A DNA stretch of 41,167 nucleotides from Candidatus Methanofastidiosia archaeon (GTDB taxonomy: Archaea; Methanobacteriota_B; Thermococci; Methanofastidiosales; NM3). Shown piece after piece: positions 30,484 through 39,150 of the stretch. Made by a program: the position numbers and the translations under genes. The first letter of the stretch is position 1. Each line of letters starts with the position of its first letter. Under the pieces are notes generated by a model. That model saw only the letters and a list, made by a program, of their open reading frames with translations. It did no database searches and was not told where the DNA came from. The DNA lies in assembly GCA_020854925.1 (NCBI GenBank), contig JAHKLV010000140.1:1-41167 (forward strand). The letters run 5' to 3'.

Positions 30484-31176
30484 ATGAAAGAGCGGATACC
30501 CATTGTGCGGTGGGAGGGCGGCATCCCCGAACACCGTATCGACGATGTGGCACAGGAGCGCAAGGTAACCATAACACGTGGTACCTACACCTTTACCACG
30601 TATGCCACACCATGCGCCTATGAGGATCTTGCTACGGGCCACCTTCATGCGGAAGGTATCGAGCGGTCTTGCATTCCCGCCATTACCGTCACGCACCACC
30701 AAGGATACGACCAGATTGATGCCCACGGGACCGGGGGGACATGGGAGCACATAGCCCCCCAGCATCTCACCGTAGCGGCATCGGCCATCGTGCGCATGGC
30801 GGCATTCGCGGCATCGGCCTCACCGCTCTTTGAGGACACGGGTGCATTCCACTATGCGTTCATGTTTGACGGGGAAGGGACGTGTGTTGCCGAAGCCCCG
30901 GACATCGGGCGCTTCAACGCCATTGACAAGGCAGCGGGCTCCTGCATCCGCAAGGGGATGGCCCTCAACGACAAGGTGCTCTTCACCACGGGCCGAATAT
31001 CGGTACGCACCATCGGCAAGGCACAGGCACTCGGCATCCCGGCAATCGTTTCAAAGGCCCCGCCGTTTCTCGAGGCGATAGCGCTTGCACGACAAGCGGG
31101 CATCACGGTCATCGGATTCGCACGCAAGGGACGATTCACCCTATACACGGAAGGGGCCGCAGAGGTGGAGGGATGA
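30484..31176 (+). CDS. fdhD: FdhD-like formate dehydrogenase accessory sulfurtransferase
   Basis: A 230-residue protein that in the family moves sulfur from a desulfurase to the molybdenum/tungsten site of formate dehydrogenase. The core APDIGRFNAIDKAAG matches EDIGRHNAxDK, followed by FTTGRISVRTIGKAQALGIPAIVSKAPP. The loop that normally carries the CxxC pair reads without cysteines, so the sulfur transfer step is in doubt or uses another route. The promoter element CCTAAATACC (30455-30464) predicts a leaderless transcript at ATG 30484. mobA overlaps its stop by 4 nt (ATGA), and the pair converges on the fdhA operon it should serve. Confidence 0.82.
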   Translation: MKERIPIVRWEGGIPEHRIDDVAQERKVTITRGTYTFTTYATPCAYEDLATGHLHAEGIERSCIPAITVTHHQGYDQIDAHGTGGTWEHIAPQHLTVAASAIVRMAAFAASASPLFEDTGAFHYAFMFDGEGTCVAEAPDIGRFNAIDKAAGSCIRKGMALNDKVLFTTGRISVRTIGKAQALGIPAIVSKAPPFLEAIALARQAGITVIGFARKGRFTLYTEGAAEVEG

Positions 31177-31736
31177 CCAACCTAAGCATCGCCATCCTCT
31201 GCGGGGGAAAGTCACGGCGATTCGGTGTCGACAAGTCTGTTCACCCCTTGGACGGCAAGGAGCTATACCGTCATGCATACGATGCCCTCGCACCGCTCAC
31301 CGATGACATTTTCGTCCAATGCGGAAGCAAGGACGCCTCGCTCTATGGCGTACAGCGCCACAACGATGACTATCTCGACCTCGGTCCGCTCAGTGGCATC
31401 TATTCGGCACTTCGCCACGCACGGTACCCACGTGTCGCCGTTGTCGCCTGTGACATGCCCAACGTCACGGCGGCGCTTGTCAGACATTTGGCACGCTATG
31501 CCACCCCGGACATCGTTGTCCCGGAATGGGCGTCGGGGCACACTGAACCGCTCTGTGCCATCTACAAAAAAAGCTTGGCTTCCCTCATGGAATACCAGAT
31601 CCTTTCAGACGACCTCAGAATATCTTCACTCTTTGCGAAGGTCGAGGTAAAAAAAATAAGAATAGAGCCCCTTATCGCATCGGGGCTCATCGATGCCACC
31701 GTGTTCAAGAACATAAACTACCAGGACGACGTTTAG
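31173..31736 (+). CDS. mobA: Molybdenum cofactor guanylyltransferase MobA
   Basis: A 187-residue nucleotidyltransferase that adds GMP to molybdopterin, giving the bis-guanine form used by formate dehydrogenase. The N-terminal loop ILCGGKSRRFGVDKS binds GTP, and VVACDMPNV is the metal-binding strand. The gene overlaps the end of fdhD. Its stop is 11 nt from the convergent end of the membrane-protein gene of the hdr-fdh operon. Confidence 0.9.
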   Translation: MTNLSIAILCGGKSRRFGVDKSVHPLDGKELYRHAYDALAPLTDDIFVQCGSKDASLYGVQRHNDDYLDLGPLSGIYSALRHARYPRVAVVACDMPNVTAALVRHLARYATPDIVVPEWASGHTEPLCAIYKKSLASLMEYQILSDDLRISSLFAKVEVKKIRIEPLIASGLIDATVFKNINYQDDV

Positions 31737-31747
31737 TCGCCGGAAGC

Positions 31748-32581
31748 TTATGCCTCGCAGATGTTTCTCCGTATCTCGCGGTAGTGCTCGAGGATGTACT
31801 TGACAAGGATGACAGACGTGAATCCTATGGTACCAAGCTTTCCCCCGCACCCCGGCGTGATATGCACCGTTGCCGTGTAAAGGAACGCCACAAAGACTCC
31901 TGCGGAGGCAAAGTGGCTTGCCTTGTCAAAGACCGCAGGGAATGCGGTCATGCCGGCAAAGGAGGCGGAGAACGCCACGAGGGACAGGGTCGTCCCGTAG
32001 GTCGAAGAGACCGCAGGAAGGACGAGTCCCGCAAGCAGGCCCACGAGTGCAGACCCCAAGACGGCGTCCGAACACTTGTCAGCAAAGATCCTCATGAAAA
32101 GCTCCCTTCGTGCATAGTACGTGAGGACCGTGGCGATGATGCCGGTGGCAAGTACAAGGACGAACCACTTTATCGTGATGACAGAGGCTGCTGCAGGGAA
32201 GACGGCGTTATACTCCTTGCCAAAGAGGCTGAGGATGATGGTCATGGCAAGAACGGCCATGTACGCCGTTGTTCCAAACTTGCCGCCGTGTCCGTTGAGG
32301 TATCCTTTCCAGGTCACGAAGATAAGGCCTGCCACGATACCAAATACCACGGAATATGCCACAGACTCGATGACCATCGCCGAACACATGCCCACGAAGG
32401 AGCCGCAGTAAATCTGTCCCGCATACTTCTTGATGAAAAATCCCGCCACAAGGCCTACGATGGCCGATGCGACGACGGCATTTGACTTCGTGTTCAGGAC
32501 CTCGTTGTTTAGGTACCAGGTCGGCACTGTTCCTGCAACGACCGCGAGTATTGAAAGGAGGTCTTGTTTCTGGTAGTTCAT
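31748..32581 (-). CDS. Membrane protein with internal duplication, Fdh-Hdr operon member
   Basis: A 277-residue protein with about eight hydrophobic segments. Two halves repeat each other: SAIVGLVAGFF matches SALVGLLAGLV, SFVGMCSAM matches SFAGMTAF, and GHGGKFGTTAYMAVL matches GCGGKLGTIGFTSVI. The repeated GxGGKxGT element may be a binding or pore motif. No formate/nitrite transporter (FocA/FdhC) signature is seen. Its ATG overlaps the fdhA stop as ATGA, so it is translationally coupled to formate dehydrogenase. A transporter or membrane anchor for the Fdh-Hdr complex are the two obvious guesses; neither is shown. Confidence 0.75.
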   Translation of the reverse strand: MNYQKQDLLSILAVVAGTVPTWYLNNEVLNTKSNAVVASAIVGLVAGFFIKKYAGQIYCGSFVGMCSAMVIESVAYSVVFGIVAGLIFVTWKGYLNGHGGKFGTTAYMAVLAMTIILSLFGKEYNAVFPAAASVITIKWFVLVLATGIIATVLTYYARRELFMRIFADKCSDAVLGSALVGLLAGLVLPAVSSTYGTTLSLVAFSASFAGMTAFPAVFDKASHFASAGVFVAFLYTATVHITPGCGGKLGTIGFTSVILVKYILEHYREIRRNICEA

Positions 32582-34635
32582 GATGATTCACCTAGTGCTT
32601 CTACTTTGCATGCGCACACCTTGAACTCGGGAATCTTGGCAATGGGGTCAAGAGCCGGGTTGGTAAGCATGTTGGCGGCACATTCCTTGAAATGGAACGG
32701 GATAAAGACGGTCTTTTCCGGTACCTTTCGCGTGACGTATGCCGGTATCTGTATCGTTCCGCGCCTTGTGGAGACCTGGACAAGGTCACCGTCGGCAATG
32801 CCCATGGCCTCAGCATCCGAAGGGTGTATCTCAACATAGCCCGTGGGGACCTCCTTGTTCAGCTTCGGCGAACATCGTGTCATGGTCCCCGTGTGGAAAT
32901 GGAAGAGGATACGCCCCGTGGTGAGGATCAAGGGGTAGTCCTTGTCGGGTTCCTCCGCGGGTGGTTTGTACGAAACGGGGAAGAAATGACCAAGGCCTCG
33001 TGAGAACTTGCCATTGTGCAGGAAGACCGTTCCCGGGTGCTCGGCATTCGGGCAAGGCCACTGGAGGTATCCTTCCTTGTCGAGGCGCTCGTACGTGACA
33101 CCGCCATAAAGGGGGGTCAGCGACGCCACCTCGTCCTGAATCTCCTTGGGCGAGGCATAGACAAACTGGTCAGAACCAAGATGCTTCGCTACATCGCAGA
33201 GGATTTCCCAGTCAGGGCGGGCGTTGCCCAAGGGTTCGATGGCCTTTCTGATGCGCTGGACGCGCCGGTCGGTCCCGGTGAACGTGCCGTCCTTTTCCAA
33301 GAACGAGGTCCCTGGAAGGATAACATCTGCATGCTCTGCCGTCTCCGTGATGAAAAGGTCCTGCACCACGAGGAACTCAAGCGCATCGAGCGCCTCCCGG
33401 ACATGGGTGATGTCGGGGTCGGATATCATGGGATTTTCCCCCATGATATAAAGGCACTTAAGCGCGCCATCGTGGGCGGCGTTAAGCATCTCCACCACGG
33501 TAAGGCCTATCGATTCCGGGATGTGCTCCGCCATGTTCCATGCCTTTTCGAACTTTTCCCTGTTTTCCGGCACGGTGACAGCCTGGTACCCGGGGAACAC
33601 GTTGGGAAGAGCGCCTAGGTCGCACGCCCCTTGGACATTGTTCTGGCCACGCAGGGGATTGACGCCGGTGCTTGGCTTGCCCAGGTTTCCCGTGAGCATG
33701 GCAAGGTTCGCGCACGACTTGACATTGTCTACGCCCGTCGTGTGCTGGGTGATGCCCATGCTGTAGATGATGGATGCTGCCTCAGCATTGGCAAACATGC
33801 GCGCAGCGGCGATGAGGTCCGCTTTGGGGATGCCCGTTATCTCTTCGACACGTTCCGGTGTATACTTCATGACCTCTGCCTTGAATTCCCCATAGTTCTC
33901 CGTACGCTGCTCGATGAACTCCTCGTCTGCAATGCCCTCCTTGATGATGACATGCATGAGGCCGTTGAGCCAGGCGACATCTGTACCCGGCTTCTGGCGC
34001 AGGTGGATGTCGGCTATGGAGGCAAGCTGTATGGAGCGAGGGTCCACAAGGATGACCTTTGCGCCCTTCTCCTTTGCCTTGTAGATGCGGGAACCGATGA
34101 GGGGGTGCTGCTCCGTCGTGTTGGAACCCGTTATGAGGAAGCAGTCCACATCCTCGACCTCGGGAATGCTGTTGGTCATGGCGCCGCTCCCAAACGAGGC
34201 GGCAAGGCCGGCGACGGTAGAGGCATGGCAGAGGCGCGCGCAGTGGTCCACATTGTTGGTGACGATAACGCCGCGGGCAAGCTTCTGCATCAGGTAGTTT
34301 TCTTCGTTCGTGGTCTTTGCAGACGAGAAGAATCCAAATGCCTTTGCCCCGTCCCGCGCCTTAATCTCCTTGAACTTCGAGGCAATGAGGCCATACGCCT
34401 CATCCCACGTGGCTTCCCGGAAGGCGCCGTTTTCCTTGATAAGGGGGGTGGTAAGCCGCTCCTTGCTGTAGACAAAGTCGATGGCATTCCACCCCTTGAT
34501 GCACAGGTGCCCCTCGCTGATGGGGTCTTCCTTGCAGGGCAGGACCGACTTGGCAACGCCGTCCACCACCTGGATATAATACTTGCACCCGCATCCGCAG
34601 AAGGGGCAGGTGGTGAGGATGTTGTCGTACTTCAT
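32578..34635 (-). CDS. fdhA: Formate dehydrogenase alpha (catalytic) subunit
   Basis: A 685-residue molybdopterin oxidoreductase that oxidises formate to CO2. The N-terminal [4Fe-4S] motif is CPFCGCGC, with a fourth Cys at about 45. The metal ligand is C136 in HCARLCHAS (family position of Cys or Sec), followed by His. The GQNNVQGACDLGALPNVFPGYQ and the C-terminal cofactor-binding domain ending RGTIQIPAYVTRKVPEKTVFIPFHF are typical. The start overlaps the preceding subunit gene as ATGA. fdhD and mobA lie convergently downstream. The electron acceptor here is probably the Hdr complex rather than only F420. Confidence 0.95.
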   Translation of the reverse strand: MKYDNILTTCPFCGCGCKYYIQVVDGVAKSVLPCKEDPISEGHLCIKGWNAIDFVYSKERLTTPLIKENGAFREATWDEAYGLIASKFKEIKARDGAKAFGFFSSAKTTNEENYLMQKLARGVIVTNNVDHCARLCHASTVAGLAASFGSGAMTNSIPEVEDVDCFLITGSNTTEQHPLIGSRIYKAKEKGAKVILVDPRSIQLASIADIHLRQKPGTDVAWLNGLMHVIIKEGIADEEFIEQRTENYGEFKAEVMKYTPERVEEITGIPKADLIAAARMFANAEAASIIYSMGITQHTTGVDNVKSCANLAMLTGNLGKPSTGVNPLRGQNNVQGACDLGALPNVFPGYQAVTVPENREKFEKAWNMAEHIPESIGLTVVEMLNAAHDGALKCLYIMGENPMISDPDITHVREALDALEFLVVQDLFITETAEHADVILPGTSFLEKDGTFTGTDRRVQRIRKAIEPLGNARPDWEILCDVAKHLGSDQFVYASPKEIQDEVASLTPLYGGVTYERLDKEGYLQWPCPNAEHPGTVFLHNGKFSRGLGHFFPVSYKPPAEEPDKDYPLILTTGRILFHFHTGTMTRCSPKLNKEVPTGYVEIHPSDAEAMGIADGDLVQVSTRRGTIQIPAYVTRKVPEKTVFIPFHFKECAANMLTNPALDPIAKIPEFKVCACKVEALGESS

Positions 34636-35411
34636 TGCATCTCCTCCTTGGTGTAAAGCGGATTCTCCGCATCCGCGCCAGTGCCCGATACATACCCAAA
34701 GAGCTCTTCCATGTCCTCACGAAGGAGGGTGTTAAGCACCATGAGCGGTATGTCCGAGGGGCAGGCGCGCTGGCATTCGCCGCAGGCGATGCACTTTCCA
34801 GCCAGATGGAACGCCCGTATCATGTGGTAGATGGGGAATTCGGGCGGCAGGCGCCCGTGCTTCACCCACAGGGCATTTTCAAGCTCGCAGTCCTTGCAAA
34901 AGCACATCGGGCACGCATTCCTGCACCCGTAGCACTTGTTGCATTTTTCGAGCTGGTGCTTCCAAAAGGCGAGCTTCTCGTCAAGCTCCATAGCCCGGTA
35001 GGCGGCACCGATATCTTCCGCTTCCCACTGCTCGAGTTTTGTCCCTACCGCAACAACGGAGGGGAACGGCTCGGGGCAGGCACACTCTCGCGCCATTTCC
35101 TCGTCGCAGGGTATGCCGACGATGACAAGGCGGTCGAGGTCTACCTGGTGGCGCTTTGCAAGCTCCCTGAGTGCGCGCTCGTCGCAGCCTCGGCACACGA
35201 TGGCAAACCGTGCTGCGCCATCCTCATCGAGGAGTAGGCGGGCAACGGAGGCCATAGGGTACTTCGGCGTGAGGCAGAGGCACTCCAGCTCGGAGGCGTC
35301 GGCGAAGAGATAGGGTTTGGCCATGCCCCGCTCCGACTTGAGCGCAATGATGCCGGCAACGTCGCCGGAGGCCATGAGTTTTTTGAGATGTGCCTTGAGT
35401 TCCTGTTCCAT
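34632..35411 (-). CDS. Short FdhB-like iron-sulfur subunit (2x[4Fe-4S])
   Basis: A 259-residue protein between MvhD and FdhA. Its C-terminal half has two ferredoxin clusters: CNKCYGCRNACP with an extra MCFCKDC, and CIACGECQRACP. Its N-terminal half contains IVCRGCDERALRELAKRHQVD and LVIVGIPCDEE, which recalls a segment of the FrhB/FdhB family. However, ordinary FdhB of methanogens is much longer and carries an F420/FAD domain; no such domain is seen. It therefore looks like a dedicated electron wire from FdhA to MvhD and HdrA. Its start (TAGATG) abuts the mvhD stop, and its end overlaps fdhA. Confidence 0.75.
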   Translation of the reverse strand: MEQELKAHLKKLMASGDVAGIIALKSERGMAKPYLFADASELECLCLTPKYPMASVARLLLDEDGAARFAIVCRGCDERALRELAKRHQVDLDRLVIVGIPCDEEMARECACPEPFPSVVAVGTKLEQWEAEDIGAAYRAMELDEKLAFWKHQLEKCNKCYGCRNACPMCFCKDCELENALWVKHGRLPPEFPIYHMIRAFHLAGKCIACGECQRACPSDIPLMVLNTLLREDMEELFGYVSGTGADAENPLYTKEEMQ

Positions 35412-35843
35412 CTACAGCACCTCCCTCTGGAGCGCCGCGAGGGGGCTCGGGCCGAGTTCGGCAACTTCTTTGGCAAACTCGTCCATGGTCTGGGCAAACT
35501 TTTCACCTTCTGCCGCCGAGACCCATTCAAGCCGCAGGCGACGGGGGTCGATACCCAGGTGCTCCAATAAGCGTCTGAGGACCGCTATCCGCTTCTGAGT
35601 CCGGTAGTTCCCGTCGACATAGTGGCAGTCGCCGGGGTGGCAGCCGCCGATAAAGACGGCGTCGGCACCCATCTGGAATGCCTTGATAACCATTTCCGCG
35701 TTGATGCGCGATGAGCACATGACACGGATGATGCGTATGTTCGGGGGATACTTCATGCGGGATGTCCCTGCCATGTCGGCGCCGGCATAGCAGCACCAAT
35801 TGCACAGGAACCCGACAATCTTGGGATTCCACGTCTCCGCCAT
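35412..35843 (-). CDS. mvhD: MvhD, [2Fe-2S] electron-transfer subunit of the hydrogenase/formate-Hdr complex
   Basis: A 143-residue subunit with cysteines C14, C17, C18, C43, C68 and C73 that bind a [2Fe-2S] cluster, in FLCNWCCYAGAD, VMCSSR and GGCHPGDCHY. It passes electrons to HdrA from hydrogenase or formate dehydrogenase. A perfect Shine-Dalgarno GGAGGTGATC at 35847-35856 lies inside the end of hdrA, directly before the ATG. Confidence 0.95.
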   Translation of the reverse strand: MAETWNPKIVGFLCNWCCYAGADMAGTSRMKYPPNIRIIRVMCSSRINAEMVIKAFQMGADAVFIGGCHPGDCHYVDGNYRTQKRIAVLRRLLEHLGIDPRRLRLEWVSAAEGEKFAQTMDEFAKEVAELGPSPLAALQREVL

Positions 35844-37793
35844 TCAGATCACCTCCAGGATCTGGGCGACAATCTGGCTGTCGCGGAAATGATTCATGGC
35901 GATGGCACCGGAGGGGCACGCCGCCGCACAGCTTCCGCAACCCTTGCAGATGGCCTTGTTGATAGTCATGACGTTGCGCTCCTCGTCAAAGGCATGCGCG
36001 TCGTACGGACAGAGAATCTCGCAGATCCTGCACCCCGCACAGACGTCGGTGTTGACCTCAGCAACGATGGGCTCCGCGAGGATGACATCCTTTGAGAGGA
36101 GATTGACCACGTGGGACGCTGCACCGGAAGCCTGGGCAACGGTGTCGGGGATGTCCTTTGGACCCTGGGCCGCACCGGCAAGGAAAACGCCATCTATGAC
36201 CGTGTCCACCGGGCGCAGCTTCGGATGCGCCTCGAGGAAGAACTTGTCGGCGCTGCGGGAAAGGTGTAGCATATGGCCGATGGCATCGGCGGCATCGCTT
36301 GGTTCAAGACCCGTTCCGAGCACCACCAGGTCTGCCTCAAGCTCGTAGGGCTCCCCCATCAGCGTGTCTTCGGCACGGACGTGGAGGACACCGTCTTCCT
36401 CATAGACCTCGGCGGCGTTTCCACGCCGGTACTTTATGCCCTCCTTCTGGACACGTTCATAGAACTCCTCGTAACCCTTCCCGAAGGCACGCATGTCGGT
36501 GTACATCACGGTGATGTCGGCATCGGGTATCTTTTCCTTGAGAAGGTGTGCCTGCTTGGCGATGTACATGCAGCAGACGCGGGAACAATACGGATTGCCG
36601 ATGCGCTTGTCACGGGAACCGACGCAGGAAACAAAGACGATCTTCTTTGGCACCTTGCCGTTTATCAGCGCCTTTCCTCCGGTGGGGCCCGAGGGCGCGA
36701 AGATACGCTCAAGCTCAAGACCCGTCATGACGTTCTTGAACGTACCATACTTGTACTCGCGTTTGATGGTGGGGTCGAATTCCTTGTAGCCGGTGGCAAC
36801 AACGATGGCGCCGACATCCACCTCGAGAATCTCCTCGGTCATGGAAAAATCGATGGCATCCCTGTCGCAGGCATCCACGCACTTCGGAGACGTCCCGCAC
36901 TTGCCATGCTTGAGCATGAGGCATTTTTCAGGGTCGATGGTGTAGCGGAGCGGAACGGCCTGGGGGAAGGGGACGTAGATGGCGCCCCTCTTTCCTAGAC
37001 CCATGTCAAACTCCGAAGGGATGCGGCCGACAAGGCGGCATGCCGTGGCGCACGACCCGCAGCCAGTACAGAGCGATACGTTCACGTACCGTGGCTTTTT
37101 CCTGATGCGCACGTGGAAGTTGCCCACAGACCCCTCGATGCTCTCTACTTCGCTGTAGGTGAGCAGCTCGATGTTGGGGTGGCGTGCCACATCAACCATC
37201 TTGGGCGTAAGGATGCAGGCGGCGCAGTCGAGCGTCGGGAACGTCTTGTCGAACTGGGCCATGTGCCCGCCGATGGAAGGGTCCTTTTCGACGAGGTAGA
37301 CGGGATAGCCGGAGTTCGCGATGTCAAGCGCCGTCTGAATACCCGCAATGCCGCCGCCGATGACAAGGGCGGCGTGGGTGACCGGCACCTCCGTGGAGTT
37401 AAGCGGTTCTAGGAGCGCCGCGCGGGCTACCGAGCTCTTCACGAGGTCTGCTGCCTTGCGTGTTGCCTGCTCCTTATCCTCATGGACCCATGAGCACTGC
37501 TCGCGGATGTTGGCCATCTCAAAGCAGTAGGGGTTCATGCCGGCGGCCTCGACGGCCCCACGGAACGTAGGCTCGTGCATGCGCGGCGAGCATGCAGCAA
37601 CGACGACCCGGTCAAGGCCAAGCTCGCGTATGTCCTTGGCAATCATCTCCTGGCCGGGGTCCGAGCACATATACTGGTAATCCCTGCATACCGCAACGGT
37701 CGGCAGGGCTGAAACCTCTGATATAACTTTTTGCACATCCACGGTGTTTGAGATGTTCACACCGCAGTGACAGACATAGACGCCAATCTTCAT
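35844..37793 (-). CDS. hdrA: CoB-CoM heterodisulfide reductase subunit HdrA
   Basis: A 649-residue flavin-bifurcating subunit. The N-terminal part has CHCGVN and later Cys residues, the FAD site is ALVIGGGIAGIQTAL (about residues 142-156), followed by DCAACILTPKMVD, CTGCGSCATACRLVG, CVGSRDKRIG and CSRVCCMY. The last 70 residues form two [4Fe-4S] ferredoxin sites, CAGCRICEILCP and CKGCGSCAAACP. All relevant positions are Cys, with no selenocysteine codon. It starts as ATGA after hdrB and its stop abuts mvhD. It couples CoM-S-S-CoB reduction to ferredoxin reduction. Confidence 0.97.
   Translation of the reverse strand: MKIGVYVCHCGVNISNTVDVQKVISEVSALPTVAVCRDYQYMCSDPGQEMIAKDIRELGLDRVVVAACSPRMHEPTFRGAVEAAGMNPYCFEMANIREQCSWVHEDKEQATRKAADLVKSSVARAALLEPLNSTEVPVTHAALVIGGGIAGIQTALDIANSGYPVYLVEKDPSIGGHMAQFDKTFPTLDCAACILTPKMVDVARHPNIELLTYSEVESIEGSVGNFHVRIRKKPRYVNVSLCTGCGSCATACRLVGRIPSEFDMGLGKRGAIYVPFPQAVPLRYTIDPEKCLMLKHGKCGTSPKCVDACDRDAIDFSMTEEILEVDVGAIVVATGYKEFDPTIKREYKYGTFKNVMTGLELERIFAPSGPTGGKALINGKVPKKIVFVSCVGSRDKRIGNPYCSRVCCMYIAKQAHLLKEKIPDADITVMYTDMRAFGKGYEEFYERVQKEGIKYRRGNAAEVYEEDGVLHVRAEDTLMGEPYELEADLVVLGTGLEPSDAADAIGHMLHLSRSADKFFLEAHPKLRPVDTVIDGVFLAGAAQGPKDIPDTVAQASGAASHVVNLLSKDVILAEPIVAEVNTDVCAGCRICEILCPYDAHAFDEERNVMTINKAICKGCGSCAAACPSGAIAMNHFRDSQIVAQILEVI
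35847..35856 (-). promoter_or_regulatory. Perfect Shine-Dalgarno sequence of mvhD
   Basis: On the minus strand GGAGGTGATC, complementary to the archaeal 16S 3' end, lies 3 nt before the ATG within the last codons of hdrA. It suggests high mvhD translation independent of the upstream ribosomes. Confidence 0.7.
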
Positions 37794-38668
37794 TCTTCAT
37801 CCCTACCTTTTTTGGCACCCTTGACCTTCTTCACCAAGTCCCGTGTCGATACGAGGTTCATGTGCAGCCCAAGGTGCTTGTGCTTGACTCCGAAAGCCAG
37901 GCCGAGAAGCTGATTGAGGTGCAATACGGGAATGTCAAACGACTCGAGCTTCTTCTGGCTCTGGTCGAAGTTCATGTGGCAGAACGAGCAGATGTTGACG
38001 ATGCAGTCCACATCGGCCTTCTTGATGTTCTTGAGCTTGCGCTCCATTATCTTGAGGGAAAGCTCCGGCTCCCCGCTCATGACGCCACCGCCGGCACCGC
38101 AGCAGGTGAGGCGGTCCTTGAAGGGAATGCTCTTGCAGCCCACAAGACCTACTATCTCATCGAGCAGCATGGGGCTTTCGCTGTTCTCGCCGGTCACGGT
38201 CGTCGGTTTGAGGTAGTGGCAGCCGTAGTGGACGGCGACGCGCAAATCAAGATCCACTTCTTTGTTCTGCGTTATCGTGTCACGCATGCCATCGAGGAGG
38301 TCGACGAAGTGGATGGGACGCGACGTGCCCTTGTAGGTCATGCCGATGCGGCCGAGATGCTCGTTCACGTAGGCGCGCTTGGCATCGTTGTGCTGAAGCT
38401 CGTGCCAGACGTTGTGCAGCGTGCCGTAGCAACCGGCGCAGATGGTCATGATGTCCCTGTTGTCCGGCTCGGAAAGGGCGAGGTTGCGCGCGCCGAGCGC
38501 GTACCACGTGTCCTTGTCGTAGCAGGCGACGACGCCAGGCGGAGGGCAGCACGAGTACGGGTAGTCGTGAAGGCCGACATTCATCTTCTCAAAGACGATG
38601 CGTGTCGCCTTCTCGATGCCGGGATAGACGTTCTTCGCGATGCATCCGGGGAAAAAGGCGTAGTCCAT
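37790..38668 (-). CDS. hdrB: CoB-CoM heterodisulfide reductase subunit HdrB
   Basis: A 292-residue subunit with two CCG domains that bind the noncubane [4Fe-4S] clusters where the heterodisulfide is cleaved. The cysteine clusters are SCCPPPG with CAGCYGTL, and TCCGAGGGV with CSFCHMNFD. It starts in a TGATG overlap with hdrC and ends in ATGA with hdrA. Confidence 0.97.
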   Translation of the reverse strand: MDYAFFPGCIAKNVYPGIEKATRIVFEKMNVGLHDYPYSCCPPPGVVACYDKDTWYALGARNLALSEPDNRDIMTICAGCYGTLHNVWHELQHNDAKRAYVNEHLGRIGMTYKGTSRPIHFVDLLDGMRDTITQNKEVDLDLRVAVHYGCHYLKPTTVTGENSESPMLLDEIVGLVGCKSIPFKDRLTCCGAGGGVMSGEPELSLKIMERKLKNIKKADVDCIVNICSFCHMNFDQSQKKLESFDIPVLHLNQLLGLAFGVKHKHLGLHMNLVSTRDLVKKVKGAKKGRDEE

Positions 38669-39150
38669 CAGATACCACCCCAGCGCATGAGCGGCAGCCC
38701 GTCAAGGAGCTTCTGGAAGTCGGCTAATGCCTCTTTGTCCTTGGCAATGTCATTGGGCTCCTTGTCCAGGCCGATGATTGAACGCAGTTTCGATACCTCC
38801 GGTGAGAGCGGCTGCCCATTTCCCGTCCGGTACAGATTCTGGATTATTATCTTTGGTACGTCGGCCATGGAAGGATAGTAACTGTTCTTGACGGCAAGAT
38901 TCCGCAGCTCGATGATGATATCGGTAATCTTTACTTCCTTCGGGCACCGCTCCTGACAGGTAAAGCAGGTCGTGCAGTCCCACAGCTCCTCTGTCTTAAA
39001 GACGTCGATGCCCACGCGCGCCATGTGTATGATCTTTCGTGTACGCAGGCCACACTCCCTGCCAGAAGGGCACGACCCCGTGCATCGCCCACATTGGATG
39101 CATGCGTAGGCATTCCCTTCCCGTATGATGTCGTCCATAGTCTTATCCAT
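38668..39150 (-). CDS. hdrC: CoB-CoM heterodisulfide reductase subunit HdrC
   Basis: A 160-residue ferredoxin-type subunit with two [4Fe-4S] sites, CIQCGRCTGSCP and CTTCFTCQERCP, which delivers electrons from HdrA to HdrB. The ATG at 39150 follows GGGTGGTTTG; the codon before it (TTG) is not needed. It is the first gene of the hdr-fdh operon. Upstream, a TATA candidate GATTTATAATAAAA at 39287-39300 would give a leader of about 118 nt. Confidence 0.95.
   Translation of the reverse strand: MDKTMDDIIREGNAYACIQCGRCTGSCPSGRECGLRTRKIIHMARVGIDVFKTEELWDCTTCFTCQERCPKEVKITDIIIELRNLAVKNSYYPSMADVPKIIIQNLYRTGNGQPLSPEVSKLRSIIGLDKEPNDIAKDKEALADFQKLLDGLPLMRWGGI

Noticed and set aside
31784..32485. 233-codon open frame on the plus strand
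   Set aside because: It is antisense to the duplicated membrane protein gene and extremely rich in Arg, Asp, Lys, Gly and His, as expected from a mirror of hydrophobic codons.
31748..32581. Formate transporter FdhC (FNT family) as product of the gene after fdhA
   Set aside because: The position suggests it, but the sequence lacks FNT signatures and has a different duplicated architecture.
32578..34635. Selenocysteine in FdhA
   Set aside because: The metal-ligand position is an ordinary Cys codon (C136) and the frame has no internal TGA.
33631..34656. 341-codon open frame on the plus strand
   Set aside because: It lies opposite fdhA, whose family match is unmistakable; no domain is visible in the antisense translation.
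37748..38878. 376-codon open frame opposite hdrB and hdrC
   Set aside because: It is a long frame caused by GC-rich codon bias; the real genes on the other strand carry all Hdr motifs.
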